Source of the DNA: Pythium myriotylum | Lineage: Eukaryota > Oomycota > Peronosporomycetes > Pythiales > Pythiaceae | NCBI GenBank assembly: GCA_023091665.1 | Contig: JALJCQ010000013.1 | Span: forward strand, 3,224,001-3,288,000 | Length of the DNA: 64,000 bases | Reading direction: 5' to 3' | Shown here: positions 32,406 through 42,223 of the stretch, piece by piece | How positions within the stretch are numbered: the stretch's first letter is position 1 | Layout: every line of letters begins with the position of its first letter | Notes under the pieces: generated by a model | Seen by the model: only the letters and a program-made list of their open reading frames with translations | The model's database searches: none | What the model was told of the DNA's origin: nothing | Position numbers and translations under genes: made by a program

Positions 32406-34029
32406 TCAAAGTGCGTACAGCGTTTCCTCGATCTTGTCCCACTTGTTGCTCTGCCGCAGGTGCTCCATGGCCTGGTTGATCTTGTGTTTACGGATGAGTG
32501 AGTCGAGCGCCACTTTCTGCCGTGCAAGCATGATCGCCTTCTTCTTCTCCTTGATGTTTCGGCTCCGCTCGTCGTCTTCGGTGATCTTCTGAAGCATTAA
32601 CATGCGGTTGTACTCCTCCACGCGCTTGAGCCGCTCGACATTCTTGGTCTTTTCATCTTGCGACAGTTCCTTCTCGACCGAGTGCAGCAGCCGCTCTCGC
32701 TCTCGCTCCATGTACACCTGCTCCAGCTTGTGTTCCATCGCGCTGCGCTTGGTCACGATCTTGGCGACATTGTCTTGCTGGTGCTTGCGGGCGGCTTCGA
32801 GACGCTTCTGGCGGAACTCCTCTTCTTTTTTCTGGAACGCCGCGCGGTCTTTGAGTTCTTTCATGGTCTTGGCCTGGATCTCCTTCGCGCGCTCAGTCGC
32901 CGCCGCCTGCTTGTGGTCAAACTCCTCTTTCCTCCTCTGCAGGTTGAGCTGGTTCTGCAGCGATGCGTGGTGGATGCGAGCGTTTGCCTTCTCACGCCGC
33001 TCAAGCGCCTCCAAGTGCCGTCGCTTGCTCGCCGCCTCCATCTTGTACATGACTTGCTTCTCTTTCTCGAGCATCTTGGCGCGGTTCATCGCAACGACAT
33101 CTTCCTGCTGCTTGAGTAGAGCCTCGGTCTGTCGGCGAAACTCTTCGGCCTTTTCGTTGCGCTCCACCTCACGCATGAGAGCCTCTCGCTTGCGCTCCTG
33201 GGTCCTGCGTTCCTCTTCTTCCAGCAGCTTCTTCTCTTTCTCAGCCTCCTGCTTGGCACGCAGCTTGCGCTGGTGGGCCTCCAAGTCCTCTTGCTTCTTC
33301 TTCGCCAGCTCCCGCTCGTGCTTTTGAGCCATAAGCTGCGCGCGCTTGGCTCGCAGCTCCTTCTGGTACTCGAGCTTTTTACGCACTTCCTCGGCTGTGC
33401 GCCGCGCATTCTCAAGCTGCAGCTTGGCCATCTTGGACTCCATCTCGATCACGCCCTGGATCTCCTTCTGTTGTCGCTGCTTCATGCGCTGCAGCCGTCG
33501 CTCTTCGAGCAGGACCATGGTCGAGTCGCTTATGTCACTCGACGAGTCACCATTGGGAGATGGAGACTGGTTCCGTGCGAGTGACCCGGCCGACCGAGTT
33601 CGGAGCTTACCCATCGCCATGGTCGGAGACCGATTGCCCTTCCCGGGCGAGTGCCTCATGGACGGCGAGCCACCTTCAAACTCGGAGAGCATCGCGTCTC
33701 GTTCGCGACGCACAGCGTCCAGCTTGGCCTGCCGCAGCTGTTCGAAGTGCTGGAAGCGGATCGTCGCAGCCTCTTTCTCAACGAGCCCGTACTTGCCTCG
33801 GCGGTCCCAAAAGTCCTTGGGCGATCTTTGGATATCATTCCACGGCATCAGCCTTCCAAGCCACGAGGAGAGAGAGAGAGAGAGGCTCATCCTGCGAGCT
33901 AACGTACTTTGGGAGCAGCTCGTCAGGCTCGATGCCCGTGCGCAGACATGCCTCGAGACTTCGCGGCGAGCTGATGCGCTCGCCCGATTCCGCGCCCATA
34001 TCGAGCGTCACGAGCTTCTTGCCGCCCAT
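32406..34029 (-). CDS. Coiled-coil protein, putative ciliary/flagellar
   Basis: Two exons (34029-33908 and 33852-32406) with a 55-bp GT-AG intron give 522 aa. The intron contains an (AG)n run. The N-terminus reads SLEACLRTGIEPDELLPK spliced to LMPWNDIQRSPKDFW, a short motif region seen in axoneme-associated coiled-coil proteins. A Ser-rich stretch follows (about residues 120-165), then about 350 residues of nearly continuous charged coiled coil (EEEERRTQERKREALMREVE). Ciliary localisation is inferred from this layout and is not proven. The start at 34029 follows a chosen ATG (MGGKKLVTLD); in-frame codons lie upstream. Confidence 0.65.
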
Positions 34030-34094
34030 GGAGACCGCTCGATCACTCGGACGTTTCTGCTCGTGGTGACGCGCTGTGGCATGACGGTAAGACC

Positions 34095-34925
34095 GTCGAC
34101 GCAAGCGACAAATTAGACGACGAGCTCGTCCTCGTGACCACAGTCGCTGCTATTTCGAGCATTCAGGGGGCTGTCAAACCAGCCCACGGGGAACGAGGAG
34201 CGTGCGGGTGACTAATAACGTGGTCTGGCCCAGCCACCGCCACGACGGAAACAGGGCACACTCCCTGAGTCTCTTAGGTACCGGTAGTTATCGGCTTGGA
34301 GTACGTTTCGGACGCCTCTGGCCTTGGCCATTTGGCCTTGGAGATGAGGCACGTTGAGTCCCAAAACGAAGCGTCGGGGGAACCAACGCGAGGCTGCGAC
34401 AGAGTCAGTCTCGAGTCGATGTCGATGGCGTACACGACGGTCCTCTCCGCGCATCCAACGCCATCCCGCTGCGCTGTCCTGTCGTATGGTCTGTTCAGCT
34501 CGGCGTCAACAGAGTCACAGACGCCGCCAGTTTATGGTGTTTCGTCGCACTGGTACTGAGTTCACTCGTTGGCTGCACTTTCCCGATCATTGGACGAGAT
34601 GTCCACGGAGTAATCGCCCGTGAGCACCAGAGCCGATTGCTCGTGGTTGCTATCGCCCAGTCTCACAGGAAAGGCGGCTCGCCAACTGTGGCGTTTCTGT
34701 GTATGTATCCTGGATAGCGGTAGTACAGTTTACTACCGCCATCCGGGTTACATACACAGAAACGCGCAAGTTGACGGTGGACGGTCCACTGTCTCTCTCA
34801 GACGTCGATTACGATCGCGAGATCTCGTCGCAACTCCAGTGGCACATGACTCCAGAGCACTTATCGTCCGATCCACACCAACCATCGTGCGACTGGGTTT
34901 CGCACGGATATGCCGACATTCCAAG
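34095..34925 (+). repeat. Duplicated unit segment R, copy 1
   Basis: This non-coding block is closely matched at 37690-38490 (same orientation) and at 50962-51762 (inverted). A more diverged version sits in the central spacer (44460-45215). Within about 34212-34560 copies 1 and 2 differ at only a few bases. Later, copy 1 carries a 29-bp-scale inverted repeat (around 34692-34770, CGTTTCTGTGTATGTATCC) where copy 2 has TGCAGTGTCTTTGAAG. No gene is recognised; the open frames are not protein-like. Confidence 0.7.
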
Positions 34926-34927
34926 AA

Positions 34928-35230
34928 AAAATAGCGAGGGAGCTTGAGAAACTCGGGCACGTCCGTCTCCAGGCTTGTAAACGAGGTCGTCAAAGCGGGC
35001 GTGAAGCCGCTGTATCTGGCCGAGAGAAGGCGCTCGACGTCGAGAGGAGACGCAATCGGTGAGCACCTAGGTGAACGAGACGAAGTAGCAGGAGTCGAAC
35101 GACGTCATTATCTGATAGGGAAGTGTTTCGAACTCCAATGCGGTTGTTTCCTCACAATCGTACGCATTTCTCTGTTCGGCGGCAGAAAAGGTGAGAAAAG
35201 AGTGTGGATCTATGTCGGCGTGTGAATAAT
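34928..35230 (-). pseudogene. Relict 3' end of CFAP45, copy 1
   Basis: Plus-strand sequence at about 34928-35062 aligns base by base with the last 45 codons of the intact CFAP45 gene (minus strand, 54389-54525) and its stop codon, but with indels that break the frame. The residues recoverable across frames are RLVNEVVKAGVKPLYLAE, matching VDELVKAGVNPLYLSE of CFAP45. Similarity continues into the 3' flank (CCTAGG motif, then the TTTCCTCACA block), as in the intact esterase D/CFAP45 intergenic region. Relative to esterase A the fragment is convergent, exactly as CFAP45 is to esterase D. The coding sense therefore reads on the plus strand here; the strand is entered as minus only by analogy with the parent gene. 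Confidence 0.6.
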
Positions 35231-35441
35231 AGGAGGCTTCGTGCCGAATGTAATATGGATCTTGCCATTGAGCTTTATCAGGGTTTCTCAAAGCCACATA
35301 CTTCGTCCTCTGGGTACACAATAGCAATCCTCTCGAACAAGTGAGTTTATTCAGAGTAGTGTATTTCATACAGTCCTATATGTGCGGGAGGGCCCAGAGT
35401 GGGCACAGACAACGCTCCTACGCTACACACAGAGAAACTAC

Positions 35442-37016
35442 CTACTGCGACACGGTGGTCGCGATGCGCTGCTCCACCTCGTACCAGAACTGGCAGCGGC
35501 CGTTGTGCTTCGGGTCCTGCGCGCCCGTGATCTCGTGCGTGATGTTCTGCTGGAGCACGATTTGCTGACGAGCAGACGTGTACACTGGCCAGTTGACGGT
35601 GGCGTCCGGACTGCCATTGGGGTTGGCGGTCTTGATGAACTGGATCCAGTAGCCCTGGATCGCCTTGACGAGTGCCTGCGAGCCGGCGCTCTTCGGCACC
35701 TGCGCGACCTTGTTGAAGACGTAGACGCGTTCGTCTGAATGGGCAGCGACGCCGTTCGTTAGCTCGGCGTAGTGGTAGCGGAAGGTAGGCGTCGACGGGT
35801 GCTTGGCGAACTGCACCGACATGAGCTCGCTGGGACAGATGAAGGTGATGTCGGAGAAGAGCTGCGAGGCCTGGTGGTGCGCGTCCTCGAAGTCGTCGAG
35901 CGCGTAGAGCTCGTTGACACGCTCGTACTCTGCGTCCGTGAGCAGCGGGTAGGCCGAGCGCACCCAGGCCTCGAAGGTGGGGAAGGTGTTGAAGGAGCTG
36001 GAGAAGGACCAGCCTTCGTCCGTGTTGGTACCCGCAATGGTCGGCACATGTGAGATCTTGCCCTCGAGCACGCGGCGGATCGGCACGTCCTTGAGGAAGA
36101 CGCCGTCCACGGTCGGGCACCAGGGCAACAGGCCCACGGCCTTCATCACGTCGGCGGCGCTCGCCTTGCGGAGACACGCGAGCAGGCTCGCACCTTGCGT
36201 GGCCGAGCAGCCGACGGCGTTGGCGAGCTGCGCCGTGTAGTTGGCCTGCAACGACTTGGAGGGCGAGTCGTGCGCCGTCGAGTAGCCGCCGCTCTCGGCG
36301 ATGCTGCGGTGGAAGAGGTTCTGGTCGCCGTCGCGCGAGATGTGGTGGAGCGAGACCGACATGGCGCCCGAGCTCTGTCCAAAGGCCGTGATGTCGTCCG
36401 GGTTGCCGCCGAACTCGCGGATGTACTGCTTGACCCAGTGGAAGGCGATCTCCTGGTCGCGCAGACTGAAGTTGGCGCCGTCGCCTTCGGCCAGGATCTC
36501 TTCGTTCGACAGGAAGCCGAAGACGCCGAGGCGGTAGTTGAGCGACACGTAGACGGCCTTCTCGCCGGCGGCTCCGACGAGGTTGGCACCGTCGTGGTCG
36601 TTGCTCGAGCCGCGGACGAACCGACCGCCGTGGATCCAGACCATGACGGGCAAGTTGGAGTCGCGCGTGGCGCCCTCCGGCGCGAAGACGTTGAGGAAGA
36701 GGCAGTCCTCGGACTGCACGGCGACCGGGTTAGCATTGTCGTTGTAGCAGATGTTGCCGTACTGCGTAGCGTTGATGTCTCCGGTGACGGGCTTGATGGT
36801 GGTCTGCTTCCATCGGAGCTCGCCGACGGGCGGCTCAGCGTACGGGATGCCGCGGAAGACGCGGACGTTGTTTCCCTCTGCGTTGGTCTCGTAGGTGCCG
36901 GTGATGGTGGCGTTGTTGGGGAGCGTCACGACGGGCGCTGGCTGCGCGGTGGCAGCGGTGGCGGCGTTGGCGGCGGAGACGAGGCCGAGGAGACCGAGGA
37001 CGAGCGAGAGACGCAT
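35442..37016 (-). CDS. Secreted type-B carboxylesterase, copy A
   Basis: Single-exon gene, 524 aa, of the cholinesterase/type-B carboxylesterase family (alpha/beta hydrolases cleaving carboxylic esters, here probably outside the cell). A signal peptide occupies about residues 1-18 (MRLSLVLGLLGLVSAANA). Catalytic triad: Ser215 in AFGQSSGAMSV, Glu334 in NTDEGWSF, His426 in GVAAHSDERVYVF. The family EDCLFLNVFAPE motif and oxyanion-hole HGGRF segment are present. Copy A differs from the other three at LLPWCP, PTIAGTN, SARQQIVL and YEVEQR. An in-frame upstream extension to 37250 is GC-rich leader and is not adopted. It lies convergent to a relict CFAP45 3' end. Confidence 0.92.
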   Translation of the reverse strand: MRLSLVLGLLGLVSAANAATAATAQPAPVVTLPNNATITGTYETNAEGNNVRVFRGIPYAEPPVGELRWKQTTIKPVTGDINATQYGNICYNDNANPVAVQSEDCLFLNVFAPEGATRDSNLPVMVWIHGGRFVRGSSNDHDGANLVGAAGEKAVYVSLNYRLGVFGFLSNEEILAEGDGANFSLRDQEIAFHWVKQYIREFGGNPDDITAFGQSSGAMSVSLHHISRDGDQNLFHRSIAESGGYSTAHDSPSKSLQANYTAQLANAVGCSATQGASLLACLRKASAADVMKAVGLLPWCPTVDGVFLKDVPIRRVLEGKISHVPTIAGTNTDEGWSFSSSFNTFPTFEAWVRSAYPLLTDAEYERVNELYALDDFEDAHHQASQLFSDITFICPSELMSVQFAKHPSTPTFRYHYAELTNGVAAHSDERVYVFNKVAQVPKSAGSQALVKAIQGYWIQFIKTANPNGSPDATVNWPVYTSARQQIVLQQNITHEITGAQDPKHNGRCQFWYEVEQRIATTVSQ

Positions 37017-37420
37017 GGTCGGAGCTGTGAGTTTGTAGGTCGGTGTGGGTGTGGGTGGTGTTGGGGAAGGTTCGTGTGTGGAGTCGAGCGCAAGTTGCGA
37101 TGTGAGGGATCGAGTACGGGACGTGAACGGCACTTGTCCCGGGCAGATCCGCGCGGCTCTCTTTTCTTTCTCCCCCGTTATCTCTTCTCCTTCTCCTTGT
37201 GTTGATACGTCTGGCGGTCCGTTCTGCCAGGGCAAGAGCCAGGCGAACACTTCCTGTCTCGCCCATGGAAGACGCTGGTCAGAACCAGACGACGAGCGAC
37301 GACAAGCGAGTCAGCCACTCGTCCGCGTCTCTCTTTCGTCGTGGCGGGTGAGAAGTTACAGGTATGCGGATCGGGTGGTGAGTGAATTGAAGCCATGTGT
37401 CTCTGGAGTTGCGGCGAGAT

Positions 37421-37529
37421 CTTGTGATCGTAACCGCCGAACGAGACACAGTGGGCGCTAAACCACGAAGTGTTTTTTCGACCCCAAGTGTCTGGCCGAT
37501 GTGTCTCGTTCGGCGGTTACGATCACAAG
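37421..37529. repeat. 109-bp hairpin with perfect 30-bp terminal inverted repeats (left)
   Basis: CTTGTGATCGTAACCGCCGA begins a 30-bp arm at 37421-37450, repeated in exact reverse complement at 37500-37529. The loop is 49 bp. It sits about 400 bp upstream of esterase A and is mirrored at 51923-52031. Confidence 0.85.
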
Positions 37530-37689
37530 GTCTCTGATAGTGTCGATTCGACACTACTACTCGAAGTTCATCGCTCATAGATTGGTATCCACTGAGTGAT
37601 AGAACATGAGGCTGCGAGCGCTCACAGTTCGAATAGCTGGGTCGGGCCAAGCTGACGCTCTTCAAGATTGTCAACACACATAGGGAACT

Positions 37690-38490
37690 AGACAACGAGC
37701 TTATCCGTGCGACTGCTGTTCGCTGCTATTGCAAAATCTTAAGGACCAATCCAAATCTTCGAGAGGGGACCAGCGAGTGGACCTCGGATCTTGGGCCAAA
37801 GGACGAGACACACTAACCCACGCCAATGGACAGGAAAACCTCCACTAGGTACGTGGTCTGGTCCAGCCACCACCACAACGGAAGCAGGGCACACTCCCTG
37901 CGTCTCTTAGGTACCGGTAGTTATCGGCTTGGAGTACGTTTCGGACGCCTCTGGCCTTGGCCATTTGGCCTTGGAGATGAGGCACGTTGAGTCCCAAAAC
38001 GAAGCGTCGGGGGAACCAACGCGAGGCTGCGACAGAGTCAGTCTCGAGTCGATGTCGATGGCGTACACGACGGTCCTCTCCGCGCATCCAACGCCATCCC
38101 GCTGCGCTGTCCTGTCGTATGGTCTGTTCAGCTCGGCGTCAACAGAGTCACAGACGCCGCCAGTTTATGGTGTTTCGTCGTACCGGATACTGAGTTCACT
38201 CGTTGGCTGCACTTTCCCGATCATTGGATGAGATGTCCACGGAGTAATCGCCCTTGAGCACCAGAGCCGATTGCTCGTGGTTGCTATCGCCCAGTCTCAC
38301 GGGAAAGGCGGGTCGCCAACTATGCAGTGTCTTTGAAGCAAAGTGCAAGTTGACGGTGGACGGTCCACTGTCTCTCTCAGACGTCGATTACGATCGCGAG
38401 ATCTCGTCGCAACTCCAGCGGCACATGGCTCCAGAGCACTTATCGTCCGATCCACACCAACCATCGTGCGACTGGGTTTCGCACGGATAG
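37690..38490 (+). repeat. Duplicated unit segment R, copy 2
   Basis: Second copy of the block at 34095-34925, in the same orientation and near-identical over 37860-38210. With the CFAP45 relict that follows and esterase B further on, it defines a second tandem unit of the same kind as R1, relict and esterase A. Confidence 0.7.
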
Positions 38491-38504
38491 GCCGACATTC
38501 CAGG

Positions 38505-38855
38505 ACAAAATAGCGAGGGAGCTTGAGAAACTCGGGCACATCCGTCTCGAGGCTTGTAAATGAGGTCGTAAAAGCGGGCGTGAAGCCGCTGTATCTGGCC
38601 AAGAGAAGGCGCTCGACGTCGAGAGGAGACGCAATCGGTGAGCACCTAGGTGAACGGGACGAAGTAGCAGGAGTCGAACGACGTCATTATCTGATAGGGA
38701 AGTATTTCGAACTCCAATGCGGTTGTTTCCTCACGAGTGTATGCATTTCTCGGTTTTGGATGACAGTTCCAAAAGGGGTGAGAAAGGCGTGAATATCTGG
38801 GTCTGCACGTCAATAATAGAAGGCTTCCTGCCAAAACTTATGCGGATCTTGCCGT
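38505..38855 (+). pseudogene. Relict 3' end of CFAP45, copy 2
   Basis: Homologous to 34928-35230 and to the end of the intact CFAP45 gene: RLVNEVVKAGVKPLYLAK, a stop codon, then the CCTAGG and TTTCCTCACGAG 3'-flank blocks. It is frame-broken and has no start. It was originally next to esterase B, and about 3.2 kb of transposon sequence now separates them. Confidence 0.6.
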
Positions 38856-38883
38856 TGAGCTCCTCCAGACAATAATTGTCTGG

Positions 38884-38981
38884 CACTTGAATTGTCAATA
38901 ATTGACAATTTTTAAAATTGTCAATTAAACTGACAATATAAAAATTATCTAACTGACAATTTGGAATTGTCAGTTCAAGTG
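38884..38981. mobile_element. 98-bp AT-rich terminal-inverted-repeat element (left)
   Basis: It starts CACTTGAATTGTCAA and ends TTGTCAGTTCAAGTG, imperfect inverted repeats, with several nested AATTGTCA/TGACAATT repeats inside. It is a strong hairpin of MITE-like form. The mirror copy is at 50471-50568. Confidence 0.7.
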
Positions 38982-39040
38982 AGGTCTATTAGTCTGCTCA
39001 TGTAGAGACCGATAGCCGGTGCTAGTCGCCATCGTTAGGA

Positions 39041-39685
39041 TTAAGCTCCCTTTCTCCACTGCGCTAGATTGCTGTTAAGGAGATCTGCGATGCGAATATG
39101 TTCTTCTCTTTTCGTGGGGTGCGCGACCGTCAATTGACTGCTCGTTCGCGTATCCAGCGCTAGGTTCGACGCCGCATCCGCCATGCGGTTCGGAGCTTTT
39201 GGATGGTGTGACCAGGCGCGTACTCCGGCGAGGGGTGTGCGCGAGCGCACATCTCCCGGAGTACTTCGTTGCTCGGGGCCTTGTAGTTCCGCATTTGTTG
39301 GATAATCATCATGCTCTCCCCTACAACCGACAAAGGGGTCCGCTTGTACCTCACTGCTGCGTCCCAGGCCTCTGTACTCTGCTTGATTATTTGTGGTCGC
39401 CTCGTGAGCATAGGACATGGCGGCCATGAATATTAGCTCTGCGTTCGTGTCGCTCTGACCTAGCCAGACAATCATGGCGCCAGGCCTCCAGCACCCAAGT
39501 TGCCTCTCGAATCCTCCATCGAAGAACAGGTACTGCACATTGTCGTCGCCAGTAGGTGCGTGGTCCACGACTGCGGAGATGCTAGCCTCAGGATGTCGCA
39601 GGAGTTTGATTGCAGCGGCGGGCGGTGTGGGGACTCGCCGCGCTGTGGTCAGAGCGCCGCCACCGTAGGTCTCCGAGTGACGCAT
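39041..39685 (-). pseudogene. Retroelement RNase H fragment 1 (left arm)
   Basis: RNase H motifs appear across two frames: YLFFDGGFERQ with AMIVWLG, then TTNNQAEYRGL, then (frame-shifted, 39160-39411) LSVVGESMMIIQQMRNYKAP. Back in the first frame are WSHHPKAPNRMADAASNLAL. The pattern matches the RNase H and C-terminal region of oomycete retroelements. It is frame-broken and lacks a reverse transcriptase core. Confidence 0.7.
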
Positions 39686-40000
39686 CAGCTTCGTTTGTGG
39701 TACCGCTATGGCATGTTCGCGAGTCCAGATGTCGCCTGGGGTCCGGAGTGGTGCGCCAGAGCCAAGCTGTCTGTAGCACCATTAGTGCATGCTGTCTCCA
39801 CGCCGCTTAGACATCCTCCTGTGTAGCAATGGTGTCGGTGACGGAAGGTTATGCGAGTCAGGACTTCAAGAAAATTATTCAGTTGCAGTAACTCGTCATA
39901 GAATTGTACGAGTATTGAATTACGGATTATTTTTTTCGAGGCTCCAGTAAAATATAATATTTGGCCAATAATAATTGACTGGCTTTGCCACCACACGTTT

Positions 40001-40622
40001 ATGATCACACAACAGTTCCTTGGCACTCTAACCGCATGTTACTCCTTCTCGGTACGCTCAATCAATCGTACCCAACGGCGCATTGTGGTACTGCATGCCA
40101 CGCTGTTGCAGCTTGACAGTGAGCTTGACAGTGTTTGTATCAAGCTGCAATATCCTAGACGTTCCCTCGCCGATGTTCGGCTTTTGTTCGACGCCTGGAT
40201 CGAGATGTACCCCACAATGGGTCATCATCTCGATTCAAAGGCGCCCATCGTGCACTCCCCAGCATTCGAGCGGGCGGTTGTTCGTCTCACAAACGATGTT
40301 CCATTGTCAACGACCGACCGCGAGGCCTTGCTTCCATTCGTTGAGGCCTCAAAGGCGGTCGATGATCAAGAAGAAGAAGTGGATTTCGCGACGGAGATCC
40401 TCCGCCGTGCGAAGAAACCCCGCACGAACCCACGTGCGATTGTGTATTCGCCACTCTTGCAGTGCATTCCTCCGACTAGCAACGATTGTGAACACCTTTT
40501 TTTCTGAGTGTAAGTTTGTGTTGTCGGAACACCGCTCGACAATGCTCCCAGCCAATTTTGAAATGCTCATGTTCTTGAAGGCGAATCGGGAGATGTGGAA
40601 CGCTTCTACGTTGGTCCCATAA
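40001..40622 (+). pseudogene. hAT transposase C-terminal fragment (left arm)
   Basis: The frame 40001-40507 ends PPTSNDCEHLFF. A one-step frame change then continues SECKFVLSEHRSTMLPANFEMLMFLKANREMW, to 40622. This is the conserved hAT dimerisation region. The N-terminal BED finger and catalytic regions are absent. Confidence 0.8.
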
Positions 40623-40868
40623 TGGTCAATACGCTGCAGTTATTGCAATAAGTATTATTGCTGACATGCATACTGAATAATTGACTATTGCCTCAGACAT
40701 CGTCACAGTCAATTCGATATTATATTCTGGTACCCTGGATGCGAGTCGCGACAGTTCTGGATGCGACCAGATTCGATCTGGGAATGATGACGATGATGAT
40801 AAAGTCTATTGAGTTCAACTAGTGAATTCTAATATTCGATGTGGGAATGCCGGGTGGGTGAGATTTGA

Positions 40869-41325
40869 GTGAAAAGAATTTGCACTCGTCAACAGTTGGT
40901 GAGTGCCTCACCGACAAGAGATGGCTCTACCAGTCGAGCACGCTTCCATTGGAGCTGTGCGCTGGGGCAACTCCAGAAGATATGCGCGCTGGTCACACCG
41001 CTCGTTTCTAGGTCGGACAGCCTACTCGGCTTTGTGTACGATCTCACTTGTTGATATGGTCCCATTTAAGGCGTGTGAGCAAGATCCGCTGTGAGTCGAT
41101 GATGCCTGGAAATGACGCGATGTCTGTCCACGTGAGGAGATCGAGGGCTGCCGCCGGTTCGCTGTCGATGTTGTGCCAGCGCTCTCCTCTGCTTGCGCGC
41201 TCCTTGTCGGTCGCCTCCTTCACCGACGCGAGGAGGAATTTCTCTGAGCGCGGAGTGAGTTGAGGAGTGCCACTCCAGATGACCTGTCGAGGCTGACCGG
41301 TCGGAGGACCATCTTTGAGCTTCAT
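40869..41325 (-). pseudogene. Reverse-transcriptase C-terminal fragment (left arm)
   Basis: The minus-strand frame starting MKLKDGPPTGQPRQ contains ALDLLTWTDIASFPGI and LTRLKWDHIN. A shifted frame then gives TSGVTSAHIFWSCPSAQLQW, a zinc-binding RT-associated pattern (HIFWSC). This resembles the region after the polymerase of oomycete retroelements. No polymerase motif remains. Confidence 0.55.
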
Positions 41326-41412
41326 CAGGGTTTCTCAAAGCCACACTCTTGGTCCTCTGGTCACAATATACAGTACAAATCCTCTCAAGTATGTAGCAAT
41401 CCTTGAGCAAGT

Positions 41413-42129
41413 TGTTTTCTTTCGTATTTCCAATAGCGTCCGACAGCCTAATAGGGCCCTATCAGGCCTCCAAGCCTACGGGATGTGGGTGGTACTTTAT
41501 TCGCTAGTTGGGGAGTAAATGCTGTAGAAATCTGATGCCGGAGAATGGCGGCTGCCACGTCGGCAAGGAGATTGTCTCTGCGGCGGATGGAGTAGGTAAG
41601 GTGGTATATGTCGTGGGGTAGGAGCGTGGTGAGATGATCATCAATCGATGTCCAGCAGGTCTGCGAGGCAAGCGAAATACGCTGATCCGTAGCTGTGTTT
41701 GCGAGGTAGTCCGCCATCTTGGTTTCTGCTCGTAATGTATGTTTGAGGTCGACCGCTTGGATTGTGTGGAGGAGCCGTGTAGTCTTTTTGTGAATTTCTG
41801 TAACAAGTCTACCTGGCTGGTTACGGTGCCCGCTACTTGAGATAGGACAAGTTCGCTGTCTCCGATGATCGTCAGTTGAATCGGAGTATCGAGAAAGCGG
41901 GCTACACACTCCTCGATTCCGGCGAGTAAAGCTGCATGTTCCCCGTGGTGTGGTTACGGACGTATCTCGCCGTCCACCAGAGCAGAGTCCACGTTACGTT
42001 GTACTCATCGTTGGCCAGAAGTACACTGCCTCCACCTGAAACGCCAGGGTAACCTTGGGAGCCGCCATCAAAGTAGAGCCGCACTTGCCGTGGGCGGTGT
42101 TCGCGCCGGGCGTGTGAATTCTCGAGCAA
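41413..42129 (-). pseudogene. Retroelement RNase H fragment 2 (left arm)
   Basis: From 42129 leftwards it reads VRLYFDGGSQGYPGVSGGGS, then in shifted frames LTIIGDSELVLSQVAGT and ETKMADYLANTATDQRI. It is an RNase H domain and C-terminal tail, broken by frameshifts. Imperfect direct repeats CTTGAGCAAG (41402) and CTCGAGCAAG (42121) flank it, suggesting a separate insertion. Confidence 0.7.
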
Positions 42130-42223
42130 GTGTGGTCATTCAAAGTGGTATATTTCTTACAGTCCGACGTGTGGGAGGGCCCAGAGTGGGCAAACAAAAC
42201 GCTCCTACGCAGAGAGAAGCGGC

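Larger units (their letters stand above)
38862..41321. mobile_element. Composite transposon-derived insertion (left arm)
   Basis: A 2.46-kb block of dead transposon pieces is flanked by the direct repeat TTGAGCT (38855-38861 and 41315-41321). It splits the esterase/CFAP45 intergenic sequence that is continuous in unit 1 (around 35265-35300). It contains a 98-bp TIR element, an RNase H remnant, a hAT remnant and a reverse-transcriptase C-terminal remnant. Confidence 0.6.

Noticed and set aside
34944..35225. 93-codon plus-strand frame as a real gene
   Set aside because: It is a frame-broken relict of the CFAP45 3' end running into untranslated flank.
36195..37205. Long antisense open frame (336 codons) opposite esterase A, repeated opposite B, C and D
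   Set aside because: It arises from GC-rich codon bias of the esterase. Its translation is Arg/Val/Glu-rich without domains, and it is present in every copy only because the sense gene is.
41902..42129. Small intact RNase H gene
   Set aside because: The domain continues in other frames without a complete catalytic set. It is a retroelement fragment.
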